Assembly (NCBI GenBank): GCA_049718665.1
Contig: JBNARO010000001.1
Location: 36,614 to 100,613, forward strand
DNA: 64,000 bases
Direction: 5' to 3'
Source: NZ13-RE01 sp049718665
Lineage (GTDB): Bacteria > Dictyoglomota > Dictyoglomia > Dictyoglomales > Dictyoglomaceae
The notes under the pieces are model-generated. The model was given only the letters and a program-made list of their open reading frames with translations. It did not search any database and was not told the origin of the DNA. Below are positions 27,371-36,455 of this stretch, piece by piece. The position numbers were made by a program, and so were the translations under genes. How positions within the stretch are numbered: position 1 is the first letter of the stretch; each line of letters begins with the position of its first letter.

Positions 27371-27752
27371 TTTCAGAAGGAGGAATTTTTTCTACATCTT
27401 CTGGCTCTAATTTTTCTTCTTCTGCAATCTTTTTTATCTCTTCTTGTTTTTCAGAAATATTTTTATTAATCTTCTCAATTTCTTCAAATAATTCTTTTAA
27501 ATCTTCTTTATCTATTTCTTTTCCTTCCTTATAAAAATTATAGACTTTCTCTCCTAAACTCCTGAAAATTTCCCTTTTATTACTTTCTAATCCTAAAATT
27601 TCTGCCTTTAATCCCGCAATTTTTACCAATTTCATAGATTCCTTTCCTAAGATTCTTGCTAAATCGGAGATAGTTTCTCCCGTCTTCTTAGCAAAAGAGC
27701 CAATTTGAGGTTTCAAATCCTCCCAAATTTTCTTCCATCTATCTTCTTTCAT
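27363..27752 (-). CDS. Small charged coiled-coil protein, unknown function
   Basis: 129 residues, no family recognised. No signal peptide or membrane segment. Residues 1-55 look amphipathic-helical (GETISDLARILGKESMKLVKIAG); residues 70-115 are a Glu/Lys-rich probable coiled coil, ending PPSENE. The pattern resembles small bacterial coiled-coil proteins that help membrane or division complexes, but that is not evidence of function. Lies between a pilin-like gene and radC in the same direction. Confidence 0.65.
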   Translation of the reverse strand: MKEDRWKKIWEDLKPQIGSFAKKTGETISDLARILGKESMKLVKIAGLKAEILGLESNKREIFRSLGEKVYNFYKEGKEIDKEDLKELFEEIEKINKNISEKQEEIKKIAEEEKLEPEDVEKIPPSENE

Positions 27753-27771
27753 ATTTCACACTCCTTATTTA

Positions 27772-28194
27772 TTAATGTTTTACCACAATTTTATTCGAGA
27801 GTAAAAGTAGAATTTTTGTATTATATCTATTCATTACTGTTAAAGTATAGACATTCTCAATGGGATCGTAAGTATAGGTTATTTTATAATGGTCATTGTT
27901 ATCATCTCTATATGGTTTGTTATTGTATGGATTTTCTGGAAGCTCTCTATCCACAAGATAATCTTTTAGCTCCGCTAAAAGCTCTGAAAGATTTTTTGCT
28001 TGAGGATATCTTCCCTCATGGTCTGTCGCATAAAATTCTAAAGTAACATGAAGAAGACGAAGCCCTGCCTCTGCAGAAATCTCTCTTGCCTTTTCCAATC
28101 CAATAAAATAGCTTCCTACTCCAACTACAAGGAGAATGCCAACAATAATAAAAACAACAAGGATCTCAACAATAGTAAAACCTTTATTACTCAA
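27772..28194 (-). CDS. Type IV pilin-like protein (minor pseudopilin)
   Basis: 140 residues. N-terminal prepilin signal NKG|FTIVEILVVFIIVGILL with the cleavage Gly, +1 Phe and the invariant Glu at +5, then a hydrophobic helix and a short globular part (RLLHVTLEFYATDHEGRYPQ) like GspG/PilE-type pseudopilins. TTG start with GGGAG 5 bases upstream. It lies just beyond the terminator of the larger pilin gene, so expression probably comes from read-through, giving a lower level. Confidence 0.88.
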   Translation of the reverse strand: MSNKGFTIVEILVVFIIVGILLVVGVGSYFIGLEKAREISAEAGLRLLHVTLEFYATDHEGRYPQAKNLSELLAELKDYLVDRELPENPYNNKPYRDDNNDHYKITYTYDPIENVYTLTVMNRYNTKILLLLSNKIVVKH

Positions 28195-28206
28195 GTTTTC
28201 TCCCTA

Positions 28207-28245
28207 AAAATAAAGGGCAAGCTTTCTACACTTGCCCTTTATTTT
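28207..28245 (-). terminator. Strong intrinsic terminator after the major pilin-like gene
   Basis: 15-bp perfect stem (arms 28207-28221 and 28231-28245, core AAAGGGCAAG/CTTGCCCTTT), 9-base loop, T-rich end on the minus strand. It sits between the two pilin-like genes. Confidence 0.88.
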
Positions 28246-28269
28246 AAACAAAAAGAGAATTTTAGTCAA

Positions 28270-28725
28270 TTACTTGTTGGAAAGAGTTAGGACTTTAGTA
28301 GTATTTGTACGGTTATATCCATCTAAGGTATAACTATTAGCTACAGGATCATATTGATAAACTATTGCATACTGCTTACCTGTGTCATTTGAATTTGTTT
28401 CAGGAGCTGCTGTTTCTCCTAATAATAAATTTGAGCCTGGAGAGTAAGAAGTATTTGTTGCTGGACTCTTAGGAAATGCATTCCCAGGCAAGTATTGAAG
28501 TATACCTGTAAATGTTGCCTCTGTATCATCTGGATATGTTCCACTATGATCTGTTGCATACATTTCAAGAGCAGTTTGAATAGTTTTCATAGCAGATCTT
28601 ACTGCGGATTCCCTTGCTTTTTCAGTTGCTCCCATAAAGTTTGGAAGAGCAACTGCAGCAAGAATTGCGATTATAACGATGACCACCATCAATTCAATGA
28701 GGGTAAATCCTTTCTCTCTTCTCAC
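28270..28725 (-). CDS. Type IV pilin / major pseudopilin
   Basis: 151 residues. Class III signal EKG|FTLIELMVVIVIIAIL followed by the conserved hydrophobic N-terminal helix and AMKTIQTALEMYATDHSGTYPDD, a GspG/PilA-type segment. Gly-Phe is the prepilin peptidase site and Glu5 is present. GTG start with AGGAGGTG 7 bases upstream. It has its own TATAAT-containing promoter region and its own terminator, as expected for an abundant subunit. pilB, pilT and pilC lie 0.8-5.5 kb upstream on the same strand; prepilin peptidase is not in the window. Confidence 0.93.
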   Translation of the reverse strand: MRREKGFTLIELMVVIVIIAILAAVALPNFMGATEKARESAVRSAMKTIQTALEMYATDHSGTYPDDTEATFTGILQYLPGNAFPKSPATNTSYSPGSNLLLGETAAPETNSNDTGKQYAIVYQYDPVANSYTLDGYNRTNTTKVLTLSNK

Positions 28726-28763
28726 TTTTTAACACCTCCTTTCCTTAAATTTTTCTATTAGAT

Positions 28764-28792
28764 ATTATACCCTAAAAACTTAAAAATTATTC
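28764..28792 (-). promoter_or_regulatory. Probable promoter of the major pilin-like gene
   Basis: Minus-strand TATAAT at 28764-28769, 38 bases before the GTG. The -35 position reads GAATAA, a poor match, so activation or a different sigma factor is possible. Confidence 0.45.
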
Positions 28793-28796
28793 TATA

Positions 28797-29522
28797 TTAA
28801 AAGATCTCTTTGGATAAAATTTCCTTAAGCTTTTTTAAGGCACATTTTAATAATTTAGAAACTTGACTTTGAGAAATTTTTAATTTTTTTGCTATCTCTG
28901 ACTGAGTAAGGTCATAATAAAAGATATAATATATAATTTTTTTCTGAATTTCTGGCAAAGAGGATATTGCTTGTTCCAGTGCAATTTTGTCTTCAATGGG
29001 AAGCTGGAAAGATACTAATCTCTCACTTTTTAATTTATTTAAATCTATTTCAAGTTCATCATCTAAGGATAGAGAGTAAAGAGCAGATCTTGCTTTAAAT
29101 AATTCTAAAACTGCAGATTCTTTCAAATTTAATTTTTTTGCTATCTCTTCTACTGTGGGAATTCTATTTTCCTTTTGGAAGAATTCGTAAATGAAATTCT
29201 CCATTTCAAAGATTAATTTTTTAACAGTTCTTGGAATTTTAATTTGTAAGACCTTATCCCTTAAATAGTGGTTTATTTCTCCCAATATACAGAAAGATGC
29301 ATAAGTAGAGAATTCTCCTTTTTTTGAATCATAATTTTGAATAGCTTTTATAAGACCTAAATATCCTACTTGGACTAAATCTTCTAAGGGTTCATCACAG
29401 TTAGAGAATTTTTGTGCCCAATAATATACTAAATTACTATTTCTTTTTACTATTTTCTCTAAAACTTTTTGATCCTTAGTCTTCTTGTATTCCTCTAAAA
29501 GATCTAAATTACTATCTATCAT
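28797..29522 (-). CDS. Sigma-70 family alternative sigma factor (SigB/SigF/FliA group)
   Basis: 241 residues, lacking region 1. Region 2 at about 25-95 (EDLVQVGYLGLIKAIQNYD, STYASFCILGEINHYLRD), region 3 at about 96-160 (VKKLIFEME, PTVEEIAKKLNL), region 4 helix-turn-helix at about 185-235 (LTQSEIAKKLKISQSQVSKLL). Its ATG overlaps the pilC stop by 4 bases, so it is translated with the pilus machinery. The natural inference is that it controls pilin or surface genes. No anti-sigma gene is adjacent. Confidence 0.9.
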   Translation of the reverse strand: MIDSNLDLLEEYKKTKDQKVLEKIVKRNSNLVYYWAQKFSNCDEPLEDLVQVGYLGLIKAIQNYDSKKGEFSTYASFCILGEINHYLRDKVLQIKIPRTVKKLIFEMENFIYEFFQKENRIPTVEEIAKKLNLKESAVLELFKARSALYSLSLDDELEIDLNKLKSERLVSFQLPIEDKIALEQAISSLPEIQKKIIYYIFYYDLTQSEIAKKLKISQSQVSKLLKCALKKLKEILSKEIF

Positions 29523-30745
29523 TTTATGTATTGGAACATAGTAAATATGGGAAGATAAAGAGAAATAAGAATTCCACCAGCAATTCCACCTATTAAAATT
29601 AACATCATAGGCTCAATAAGAGAGGTTAAACTTTCTATAGAATTTGCTAACTCTTTTTCATAAAAATCTCCAATTTTATTTAACATCAATTCTAAATTTC
29701 CCGCTTCTTCTCCTACAGAAATCATATGAACAACCATAGGAGGGAAAACGCCACTTTCCCTTAAGGGTGGAGCAATTCTTTCTCCTTCTCTTATTCTCAC
29801 TCTTGCTTGATCTATAGCTTTAGAGATTACACTATTTCCTACAGTTTGAGATACTAATTCCAAGGCTTGGAGAATAGGAACTCCTGTTTTAATTTGAGAT
29901 GCAAAAACTCTTGCAAAGTTTACTATAGCATTCTTTCTTACAAGGGGTCCTATAAGAGGGACTTTAAGAATATAAGCATCTACCTTCTCTCTTATTTTTG
30001 GGATTTTTAATGCTTTCATCCCCCCAATTATAAGAGCAATTAATATTATCATAATTAGAAGGATATTTCGTCTTAGAATTCCACTCAGTTTAAGTAAGAT
30101 TGCGGTAGGTAAAGGCAGTGGTGCTCCTAAACTTGCGAACATATTTGCAAAGGTTGGAACCAAGAATATTAAAAGTCCTGTGGTAACTAAAACTGCAAAA
30201 ATTAAAATAGCTATAGGATATGTCATTGCAGATTTTATTTTTCCTCTTAACTCCTGCTGTTTTTCAAGGGTAGTCGCCAATCTTTCTAAGGTTTCATCTA
30301 AGGTTCCTGATGCCTCTGCTGCTTTTACCATATTAGTATAAAGTTTTGAAAAAACATTAGGAAATTTCTCAAAAGCCTCAGAAAGAGACATTCCTTCATC
30401 TACATATTTTTGAACCTCCTGGACTACAGCTCTTAAAGCCTTACTTTCTGTTTGCTCAGAAAGAATTTTAAGAGAAGTAGCCATAGAAAGACCTGAATTT
30501 ATCATGGTAGCAAATTGCCTTGTAAAAATAGTAAGATCCTTTAACTTAACCTTGCCTTTCTTTTGTTCCTTTTCTCCAAGAGTAAAAGATAGAAAGCTTC
30601 GTTTTTTCTTTTCCTCAATTCTTATAGGCAAAAGCCCCATATCTCTGAGGCGATTTGCTACATCCCTTATACTTTCTGCCTCTATTTCCCCTTTAACCAG
30701 CTCTCCTCTTATATTTCTGGCATTATATTCAAAAGACTTCGCCAC
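29519..30745 (-). CDS. pilC: Type IV pilus / type II secretion inner-membrane platform protein
   Basis: 408 residues, GspF/PilC. Two repeated T2SSF domains (about 70-195 and 275-395) and three membrane helices near 170, 220 and 385. Motifs FTRQFATMINSGLSMATSL and FARVFASQIKTGVPILQAL show the internal duplication. It anchors the assembly ATPases. GTG start with AGGAGG 8 bases upstream. Order pilB-pilT-pilC is the usual one. Confidence 0.95.
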   Translation of the reverse strand: MAKSFEYNARNIRGELVKGEIEAESIRDVANRLRDMGLLPIRIEEKKKRSFLSFTLGEKEQKKGKVKLKDLTIFTRQFATMINSGLSMATSLKILSEQTESKALRAVVQEVQKYVDEGMSLSEAFEKFPNVFSKLYTNMVKAAEASGTLDETLERLATTLEKQQELRGKIKSAMTYPIAILIFAVLVTTGLLIFLVPTFANMFASLGAPLPLPTAILLKLSGILRRNILLIMIILIALIIGGMKALKIPKIREKVDAYILKVPLIGPLVRKNAIVNFARVFASQIKTGVPILQALELVSQTVGNSVISKAIDQARVRIREGERIAPPLRESGVFPPMVVHMISVGEEAGNLELMLNKIGDFYEKELANSIESLTSLIEPMMLILIGGIAGGILISLYLPIFTMFQYIK

Positions 30746-30750
30746 CTAAA

Positions 30751-31830
30751 TCACCTCCTCGCCTCGCCCCAAAGAAGCCTAAGAAGTTCATCCTTATTAA
30801 CCGCTCTTTGAATAGCTATCTCTTCACTTATAAGACCTTTTTTTACTAAATCTGCTAAAGCTTGATCCATAGTTTGCATTCCATATTTTCCGCCTGTCTG
30901 AATCACATTATAAATCTGTGGAGTTTTTGCCTCTCTTATTAAGCTTCTTATTGCAGGAATTGCAATCATTACTTCTACTGCTACAACTCTTCTTGAACCA
31001 TCTTTTGATGGCAATAATTGTTGAGAAATTACTCCTTGAAGAACTCCAGAAAGTTGAATTCTAATTTGTTGCTGTTGATGGGCAGGAAATTGGTCCACAA
31101 TTCTTTCTATACTTTGAACCGCATCTACAGTATGTAAAGTTGCCATAACTAAGTGTCCTGTCTCTGCTGCAGTCAAGGCAATAGATGTAGTCTCTAAATC
31201 TCTCATCTCACCCACTAATATTACATCAGGATCCTCTCTTAACGCAGACCTTAAAGCATTAGCAAAAGAATGAGTATCTGCACCTACTTCTCTTTGATTA
31301 ACAATGGATTTCTTATGAGTATGAAGATATTCCACTGGATCTTCTATGGTAATAATATGCCTGCTAAAATTTGTATTGATATAGTCAATCATTGCTGCTA
31401 AGGTTGTAGATTTTCCACTCCCTGTGGGACCTGTTACTAAGATTAATCCTCTGGGAAGACTTGCTAATTCTTTTAGTATAGGAGGAAGCCCCAATTCTTG
31501 AAAGCTTGGTATTACCCAAGGAATAAGTCTAAATACTGCTGCAATACTATTCCTTTGCCAAAAGGCATTTACTCTAAATCTTCCCTCCCCTTTTACCCCT
31601 ACAGAAAAATCTAATTCTCTCTTTTCTTGAAATCTTTGTTTATTTTCTTCCGTAAGAAGGCTGAAAATTAGCTCCATAGTATCTTGAGGTGTTAATACTG
31701 GATATTGGGTTTGAGGAACTAAATGCCCCTTTATTCTAAAAACTGGAGGAACACCTACAGTTATATGGACATCAGAAGCATTCTTTTTCAAGGCATCCTG
31801 CAAAATTTCTATCATAGATAACTCAGCCAT
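30751..31830 (-). CDS. pilT: Pilus retraction ATPase
   Basis: 359 residues. Walker A GPTGSGKSTT near 132, Asp box, Walker B RSALREDPDVILVGEMRD, His box GHLVMATLHT, and the PilT-specific AIRSLIREAKTPQ motif (retraction ATPases have AIRNLIRE). The zinc-binding module of PilB is absent, as expected. Its presence argues for retractile type IV pili (twitching or DNA uptake) rather than only type II secretion. Confidence 0.95.
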   Translation of the reverse strand: MAELSMIEILQDALKKNASDVHITVGVPPVFRIKGHLVPQTQYPVLTPQDTMELIFSLLTEENKQRFQEKRELDFSVGVKGEGRFRVNAFWQRNSIAAVFRLIPWVIPSFQELGLPPILKELASLPRGLILVTGPTGSGKSTTLAAMIDYINTNFSRHIITIEDPVEYLHTHKKSIVNQREVGADTHSFANALRSALREDPDVILVGEMRDLETTSIALTAAETGHLVMATLHTVDAVQSIERIVDQFPAHQQQQIRIQLSGVLQGVISQQLLPSKDGSRRVVAVEVMIAIPAIRSLIREAKTPQIYNVIQTGGKYGMQTMDQALADLVKKGLISEEIAIQRAVNKDELLRLLWGEARR

Positions 31831-31847
31831 AAAAATATCTCCTCCCT

Positions 31848-34205
31848 TTAATCAGCAGCAGTTACTCTCATAACTTCTTCAATAGTAGTAATACCATTCA
31901 AAACTTTCAACAAACCATCTTCTCTTAAAGTATTCATCCCCTTTTTTCTTGCAGTCTCGCGAATAGTATCCTTAGAAACCTTCTTTAAAATTAATTCTCT
32001 TATTTCATCATCTATAAGCATAATTTCATGAATAGCTGTTCTTCCCTTATATCCTTTATTATTACAATAACCACATCCCTTTCCTTTGTATAAAGTTAGT
32101 TTTTCAGGATCAAATTTGTCAGGAAGATTAGCCTTTAAAACTTCTAAGTCCTCAGGGGTAGGCTCATAGGGGGTTTTACATCTGGGACATATTTTTCTTA
32201 CAAGTCTTTGGGCTACTACACCTAATAAAGATGAGGATATTAAGAAAGGCTCAATACCCATATCAATAAGACGGGTTACTGTAGATGGAGCATCATTAGT
32301 ATGTAAAGTAGATAAAACCAAGTGCCCTGTTAAGGCTGCTTGAATAGCAATTCTTGCTGTCTCTTCATCTCGAATCTCTCCTACAAGTACCACATCAGGA
32401 TCTTGACGAAGAATAGATCTTAAAGCATTGGCAAAAGTTAATCCCGCTTTTGGATTTACTTGTACCTGATGAATACCTGGTAGTTGATATTCTACAGGAT
32501 CTTCTACAGTTATAATATTTATATCAGGAGAATTTATCATATTAAGAGACGCATACAAGGTTGTAGACTTTCCACTTCCTGTGGGGCCTGTTACTAAGAT
32601 AATTCCGTAGGGACTTTTTAACATTTTTAAATATCTCTTATAATTCTCGTCACTAAATCCTAAACTTTCTAAGGATAGAGAGATTTCGCTTCTTCCTAAA
32701 ATACGAAGAACTACTTTTTCCCCAAATATTCCTGGTAATGTGGATACACGAAAATCATAAGTATTTCCTCTAATCAGCATTTTTATACGACCATCTTGAG
32801 GAACTCTTCTTTCAGCAATATCCATATCGCTTATTATCTTTATACGAGAGACAATAGGCGCCTGTAGTTTTTTAGGAAAATTAGCAATCTCATGTAACAC
32901 TCCATCAATTCTAAATCTCACTCTAACACTTTTTTCCATAGGCTCTATATGAATATCACTGGCACCTCGAGTTACAGCATCCAAAAGAAGACTATTTACT
33001 AATTTTGCAGTAGGACCTTCTTCAGATATCTCCTCTAAGGATACTTCTTGAGCCTCCCGTTCCTCTTCTTCTATTTTTATTAGATCCTCTATAAGTTTTT
33101 CTGTCTCTTGAGTTGCCCATAATCTACTTATAACCTCTAAGAACTCATTTTTTGGAACAACCACAGGTTCAATTTCACATTTTGTGATCATTTTTATATC
33201 ATCTAAAGCCATAATATTTGCAGGGTCTACCATAGCAACAACTATCTTATTATTTTCTTTGTAAAGGGGGAGAATTAAATCTTGTCTTGCTTTAGAAAAA
33301 TTAATTATCTTTGCTATATTAGGATCAATAATTACTTCTTTTAAAGACTTAAAGGGGAATCCTAATTGAATACTTAAAGCTTGAGCTAATTGATAATCAT
33401 TAATAAACTTAAGCTCTAATAAAGTCTCCCCAAGAGGCTTTCCTCTTTTATTTGATTCTTCTAAAGCTTTCTCCAATTGTTCCTTTGTAATTACCCCTTC
33501 TTCCACAAGAATTTCACCCAATAACTTTCTTCTTGGAATTTTTATTGTCCTTTCTGTTTTTGTCGGGTTCTCAACTACTGGAAGTTTATCTTTCACAGCT
33601 CTCACAATTTTCTCTGCTATAAGTTTTGATCTTTTTTCTTCTTTCTTCTCTTCTTCTTGTATTTCTGCTATTACTTTCTCTAAACTTTCTACTTCTTCCT
33701 CTTTTATCTCTATAACTGTTTCTTCTCTATTCTCTTCCTCCTGAGGAATTACTAAGGGTTCTATTTCTAAATTTTCTGAACTTTCTTCAAGTACATTTAA
33801 ATTGGAAGACGTATCTAAAATATAAGGAATAACAGAGTAACCTGTTATAAGATTAATATCGTCTATAGCTGCAGGTTTTATAGGTATAGTAAATCCAATA
33901 TGAAGGGTTTTATCTTCAACTTTAAGAGGGATAAAGTTATAAAATTTTGTGAGAAACTTGGGAATAATTTTCAATACTTCTGGATCAGGCGAGGGATTTT
34001 CTATTTTCACAATTTCCCAGTTTAAAATCTCTGACATAATTTTTATCAAGTCTGGAATTGACAAAATTTTTTCTTGGATCAAAAAAGTTTGAATATCTTT
34101 ATTAGAAGCTTGCAATATTTCTAAGGTATTTTTTAAGGTTTCTTCTGATATTAATCCCTTAGCTTTTATATAATTTAATATCTTCTCATCAAAGGGTCTT
34201 ATCAA
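31848..34205 (-). CDS. pilB: Pilus assembly ATPase
   Basis: 785 residues, long because it carries two N-terminal MshEN/GspE_N-type domains (about 1-130 and 225-370) separated by a Glu-rich linker. ATPase core: Walker A GPTGSGKSTT near 540, Walker B DVVLVGEIRDEETA, His box GHLVLSTLHTND, and zinc-binding CPRC...CGYCNNKGY. MshEN domains can bind cyclic di-GMP; whether these keep the key residues needs alignment. TTG start with GGAGG 9 bases upstream. Confidence 0.95.
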   Translation of the reverse strand: MIRPFDEKILNYIKAKGLISEETLKNTLEILQASNKDIQTFLIQEKILSIPDLIKIMSEILNWEIVKIENPSPDPEVLKIIPKFLTKFYNFIPLKVEDKTLHIGFTIPIKPAAIDDINLITGYSVIPYILDTSSNLNVLEESSENLEIEPLVIPQEEENREETVIEIKEEEVESLEKVIAEIQEEEKKEEKRSKLIAEKIVRAVKDKLPVVENPTKTERTIKIPRRKLLGEILVEEGVITKEQLEKALEESNKRGKPLGETLLELKFINDYQLAQALSIQLGFPFKSLKEVIIDPNIAKIINFSKARQDLILPLYKENNKIVVAMVDPANIMALDDIKMITKCEIEPVVVPKNEFLEVISRLWATQETEKLIEDLIKIEEEEREAQEVSLEEISEEGPTAKLVNSLLLDAVTRGASDIHIEPMEKSVRVRFRIDGVLHEIANFPKKLQAPIVSRIKIISDMDIAERRVPQDGRIKMLIRGNTYDFRVSTLPGIFGEKVVLRILGRSEISLSLESLGFSDENYKRYLKMLKSPYGIILVTGPTGSGKSTTLYASLNMINSPDINIITVEDPVEYQLPGIHQVQVNPKAGLTFANALRSILRQDPDVVLVGEIRDEETARIAIQAALTGHLVLSTLHTNDAPSTVTRLIDMGIEPFLISSSLLGVVAQRLVRKICPRCKTPYEPTPEDLEVLKANLPDKFDPEKLTLYKGKGCGYCNNKGYKGRTAIHEIMLIDDEIRELILKKVSKDTIRETARKKGMNTLREDGLLKVLNGITTIEEVMRVTAAD

Positions 34206-34209
34206 ATTT

Positions 34210-34731
34210 TTAAGCCTCCTCTACCAGTTCTCCTTTCTTAATCCAGAACTCTATAAGGAAATTTTCAAGCTTTCTTACTGTCCATCTTTTGAGCCATGCT
34301 TCGTTTTTATTTAATGGGGAAACTAATATAGTATACATTCCTAATCTATTTCCACCCCATATATCTGTTAATATTCTATCACCAATTACTAAAGTTGTCT
34401 TGGGGGAAGTTTCAAGAATCTCTAAGGCTTTTTTAAAAGCTCTATTTCGTGGCTTTAATGCTCCTCCTATAGCTGGAATTTTTGTAATATTAGAATAATA
34501 TTTTATCCTTTTAAAGGACCAATTATTAGATATTATTATGATTTTAAAACCAATCTCTTTTAAATGTTCTAAGAAATTTAATGTTTTTGCATCTATTTTA
34601 TTCTCATTCCAAGGAACAATAGTATTATCAAGATCAAAAATAATACCTCTGAAACCCTCATTATAAAGTTTTTTAAAATCTATTTTAAATATCGAATGAA
34701 TGTATCTTTTTGGCTTCAATTCCTTCCACAT
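34210..34731 (-). CDS. yqeG: YqeG-family HAD phosphatase
   Basis: 173 residues from the ATG at 34731 (GGAGAG 6 bases upstream); an in-frame TTG eleven codons earlier has no ribosome site. HAD subfamily IIIA: motif I FDLDNTIVPW with nucleophile Asp, motif II ISNN, motif III/IV VIGDRILTDIWGGNR. YqeG of Bacillus resembles mitochondrial phosphatidylglycerophosphatase GEP4/PTPMT-type HAD enzymes, so a phospholipid role is possible. It overlaps the udk stop by 47 bases. Confidence 0.87.
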   Translation of the reverse strand: MWKELKPKRYIHSIFKIDFKKLYNEGFRGIIFDLDNTIVPWNENKIDAKTLNFLEHLKEIGFKIIIISNNWSFKRIKYYSNITKIPAIGGALKPRNRAFKKALEILETSPKTTLVIGDRILTDIWGGNRLGMYTILVSPLNKNEAWLKRWTVRKLENFLIEFWIKKGELVEEA

Positions 34732-35353
34732 GGCTCTCTCCAAGAATACTTTTAATCTTAGCAATTATTAATTCTAAGGCTACTTTATTAAAACCTCCTT
34801 CGGGAATTATTATATCCGCATATTTTTTACTGGGCTCTACAAACTGCAGATGCATTGGTCTCACAGTAGTCAAATATTGGTCTACCACTTGTTCTACAGT
34901 CCTTTTTCTCTCCTTTATATCCCTTAACAACCTCCTTATAAACCTTACATCAGGATCGCAATCTACAAATATTTTAATATCCAAAAGATTCCTTATTTCT
35001 TCTTCCTCTAACACTAAAATGCCTTCTAAAATTATTACAGGTTTTGGTTCGATCAGTATTTTCTCAGGAAGTCTTATATATTCAGAAAAAGAATAAGTAG
35101 GGCAATAAATAGGATTTCCTTTTTTTAATTCTTCCAAATGTTCTATAAGGAGAGGAAAATCAAAAGCTAAAGGGTGATCATAATTAATTTTTCTTCTCTC
35201 TTCTAAAGGAAGATGACTTTGATCCAAATAATAGGAATCCTGGGATATTACTACAACTTCCCCCTTTGGAAAAGATTCAAGAATCTTTTGAGCTAAAGTG
35301 GTCTTTCCAGACCCTGTTCCTCCCGCTATGCCTATGAGAACAGGTCTATTCAT
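34685..35353 (-). CDS. udk: Uridine kinase
   Basis: 222 residues. P-loop GGTGSGKTT at 11-19, DSYYLD, YDHPLAFD, ILEGILV and FVDCDPDVRFIRRLLRD. Phosphorylates uridine and cytidine in pyrimidine salvage. Overlaps mltG by 8 bases. The order DUF1292-mltG-...-udk is also found in Bacillus (yrzB-yrrL-...-udk). Confidence 0.95.
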   Translation of the reverse strand: MNRPVLIGIAGGTGSGKTTLAQKILESFPKGEVVVISQDSYYLDQSHLPLEERRKINYDHPLAFDFPLLIEHLEELKKGNPIYCPTYSFSEYIRLPEKILIEPKPVIILEGILVLEEEEIRNLLDIKIFVDCDPDVRFIRRLLRDIKERKRTVEQVVDQYLTTVRPMHLQFVEPSKKYADIIIPEGGFNKVALELIIAKIKSILGESHVEGIEAKKIHSFDI

Positions 35354-36455
35354 TATTAATACCCCTTTGAACCTTTAAATGTTCTTCGTAAGTTCGTGTA
35401 AAGTAATGTCTCCCATCTCCCTTTGAGACAAAAAAGAGATAATCTCCTTGAGGATATAATACTGCTTTTAAGGAAGAAAGGGAAGGGGAAGAAATGGGAG
35501 TTGGAGGAAGACCATAGTAGATATAAGTATTATAAGGAGAGTCTATTTTAAGATCCTCATAAGAAAGCTTAGATTTTTTGAAATTAAAAAGGTATTCTAC
35601 TGTAGCACAAGATTGAAGCTTATAACCTTCCTTTAAACGATTAAAAAAAACTCCTGCAATTAATGGTCTCTCATCATCAAACTTTGCTTCTTTTTCTACA
35701 ATAGATGCCAATATCACCCAATCTTTAAAGGATAGATTTTTCTTTCTTAATTCTTCCCTCCAATTGGGAATTTCATTATTTATTTTTTCAAAAAACGTAC
35801 TCAGCATAGTTAAAATTATATCTTCCTCTTTCACTTTCATTGGGAAATAATAGGTTGCAGGGAAAAGATACCCTTCTAAGGAAGATGGAATATCTGTAGT
35901 AAAATATTTTTCAATTCCCCTTAAACTTTTTGGATTTTTAGAAAGATTCAAAAACCTTTCTTTTGAAATGGATAATTTATCTGATAATATATTTGAAATT
36001 TCTTCTAAAGTTAATCCCTCTGGAATTGTTACCTTAATTTTAATTGTTTCCCCTTGAGAAAGTTTTTTCAGTATTTCAAAAATATTAAGGTGGGGAGAAA
36101 GTTCATAGTGCCCAAATTTTAACTTTCTCTCCACCCCAAGTAATTTAGACCAGAGTAAAAAACTCCATTCTGAAGATATTATCCCTTTTTCTTTTAGAAG
36201 CTTAGCAACTTCTAAAGAAGAACTACCCTTCGGAAGATAGAATATAATTTTTTCTTTTGATCTTAGATCCTTTGGAAATATACTTAGGACAAAAAATATT
36301 GAAAAAAAGATAAGAATTAAGAGAAAACTATTCTTCTTCCCAATCCTCTTCGTCCAAATCTTCTTCCCAACCTTCCTCTTCCAAGGCTTCCACAACCCTT
36401 TCAAATTCCTCGTCGTCTTCGATCTCTTCCAAAGCGTCAATATATAGTTCACCAT
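35346..36455 (-). CDS. mltG: Endolytic murein transglycosylase (YceG-like)
   Basis: Basic cytoplasmic tail, one membrane helix (FLLILIFFSIFFVLSIF), a LysM-like subdomain (FYLPKGSSSLEVAKLLKEKG), and the YceG catalytic domain with SIVEKEAKFDDERPLIAGVFFNRL (catalytic Glu) and CATVEYLF. Cuts nascent glycan strands at the inner membrane. The start is uncertain: the frame is open to an ATG at 36542, and ATG 36455 and TTG 36395 are also possible, all with weak ribosome sites. Each start overlaps the upstream DUF1292 gene (68 to 215 bases). I chose 36455. Confidence 0.85.
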   Translation of the reverse strand: MVNYILTLWKRSKTTRNLKGLWKPWKRKVGKKIWTKRIGKKNSFLLILIFFSIFFVLSIFPKDLRSKEKIIFYLPKGSSSLEVAKLLKEKGIISSEWSFLLWSKLLGVERKLKFGHYELSPHLNIFEILKKLSQGETIKIKVTIPEGLTLEEISNILSDKLSISKERFLNLSKNPKSLRGIEKYFTTDIPSSLEGYLFPATYYFPMKVKEEDIILTMLSTFFEKINNEIPNWREELRKKNLSFKDWVILASIVEKEAKFDDERPLIAGVFFNRLKEGYKLQSCATVEYLFNFKKSKLSYEDLKIDSPYNTYIYYGLPPTPISSPSLSSLKAVLYPQGDYLFFVSKGDGRHYFTRTYEEHLKVQRGINNE

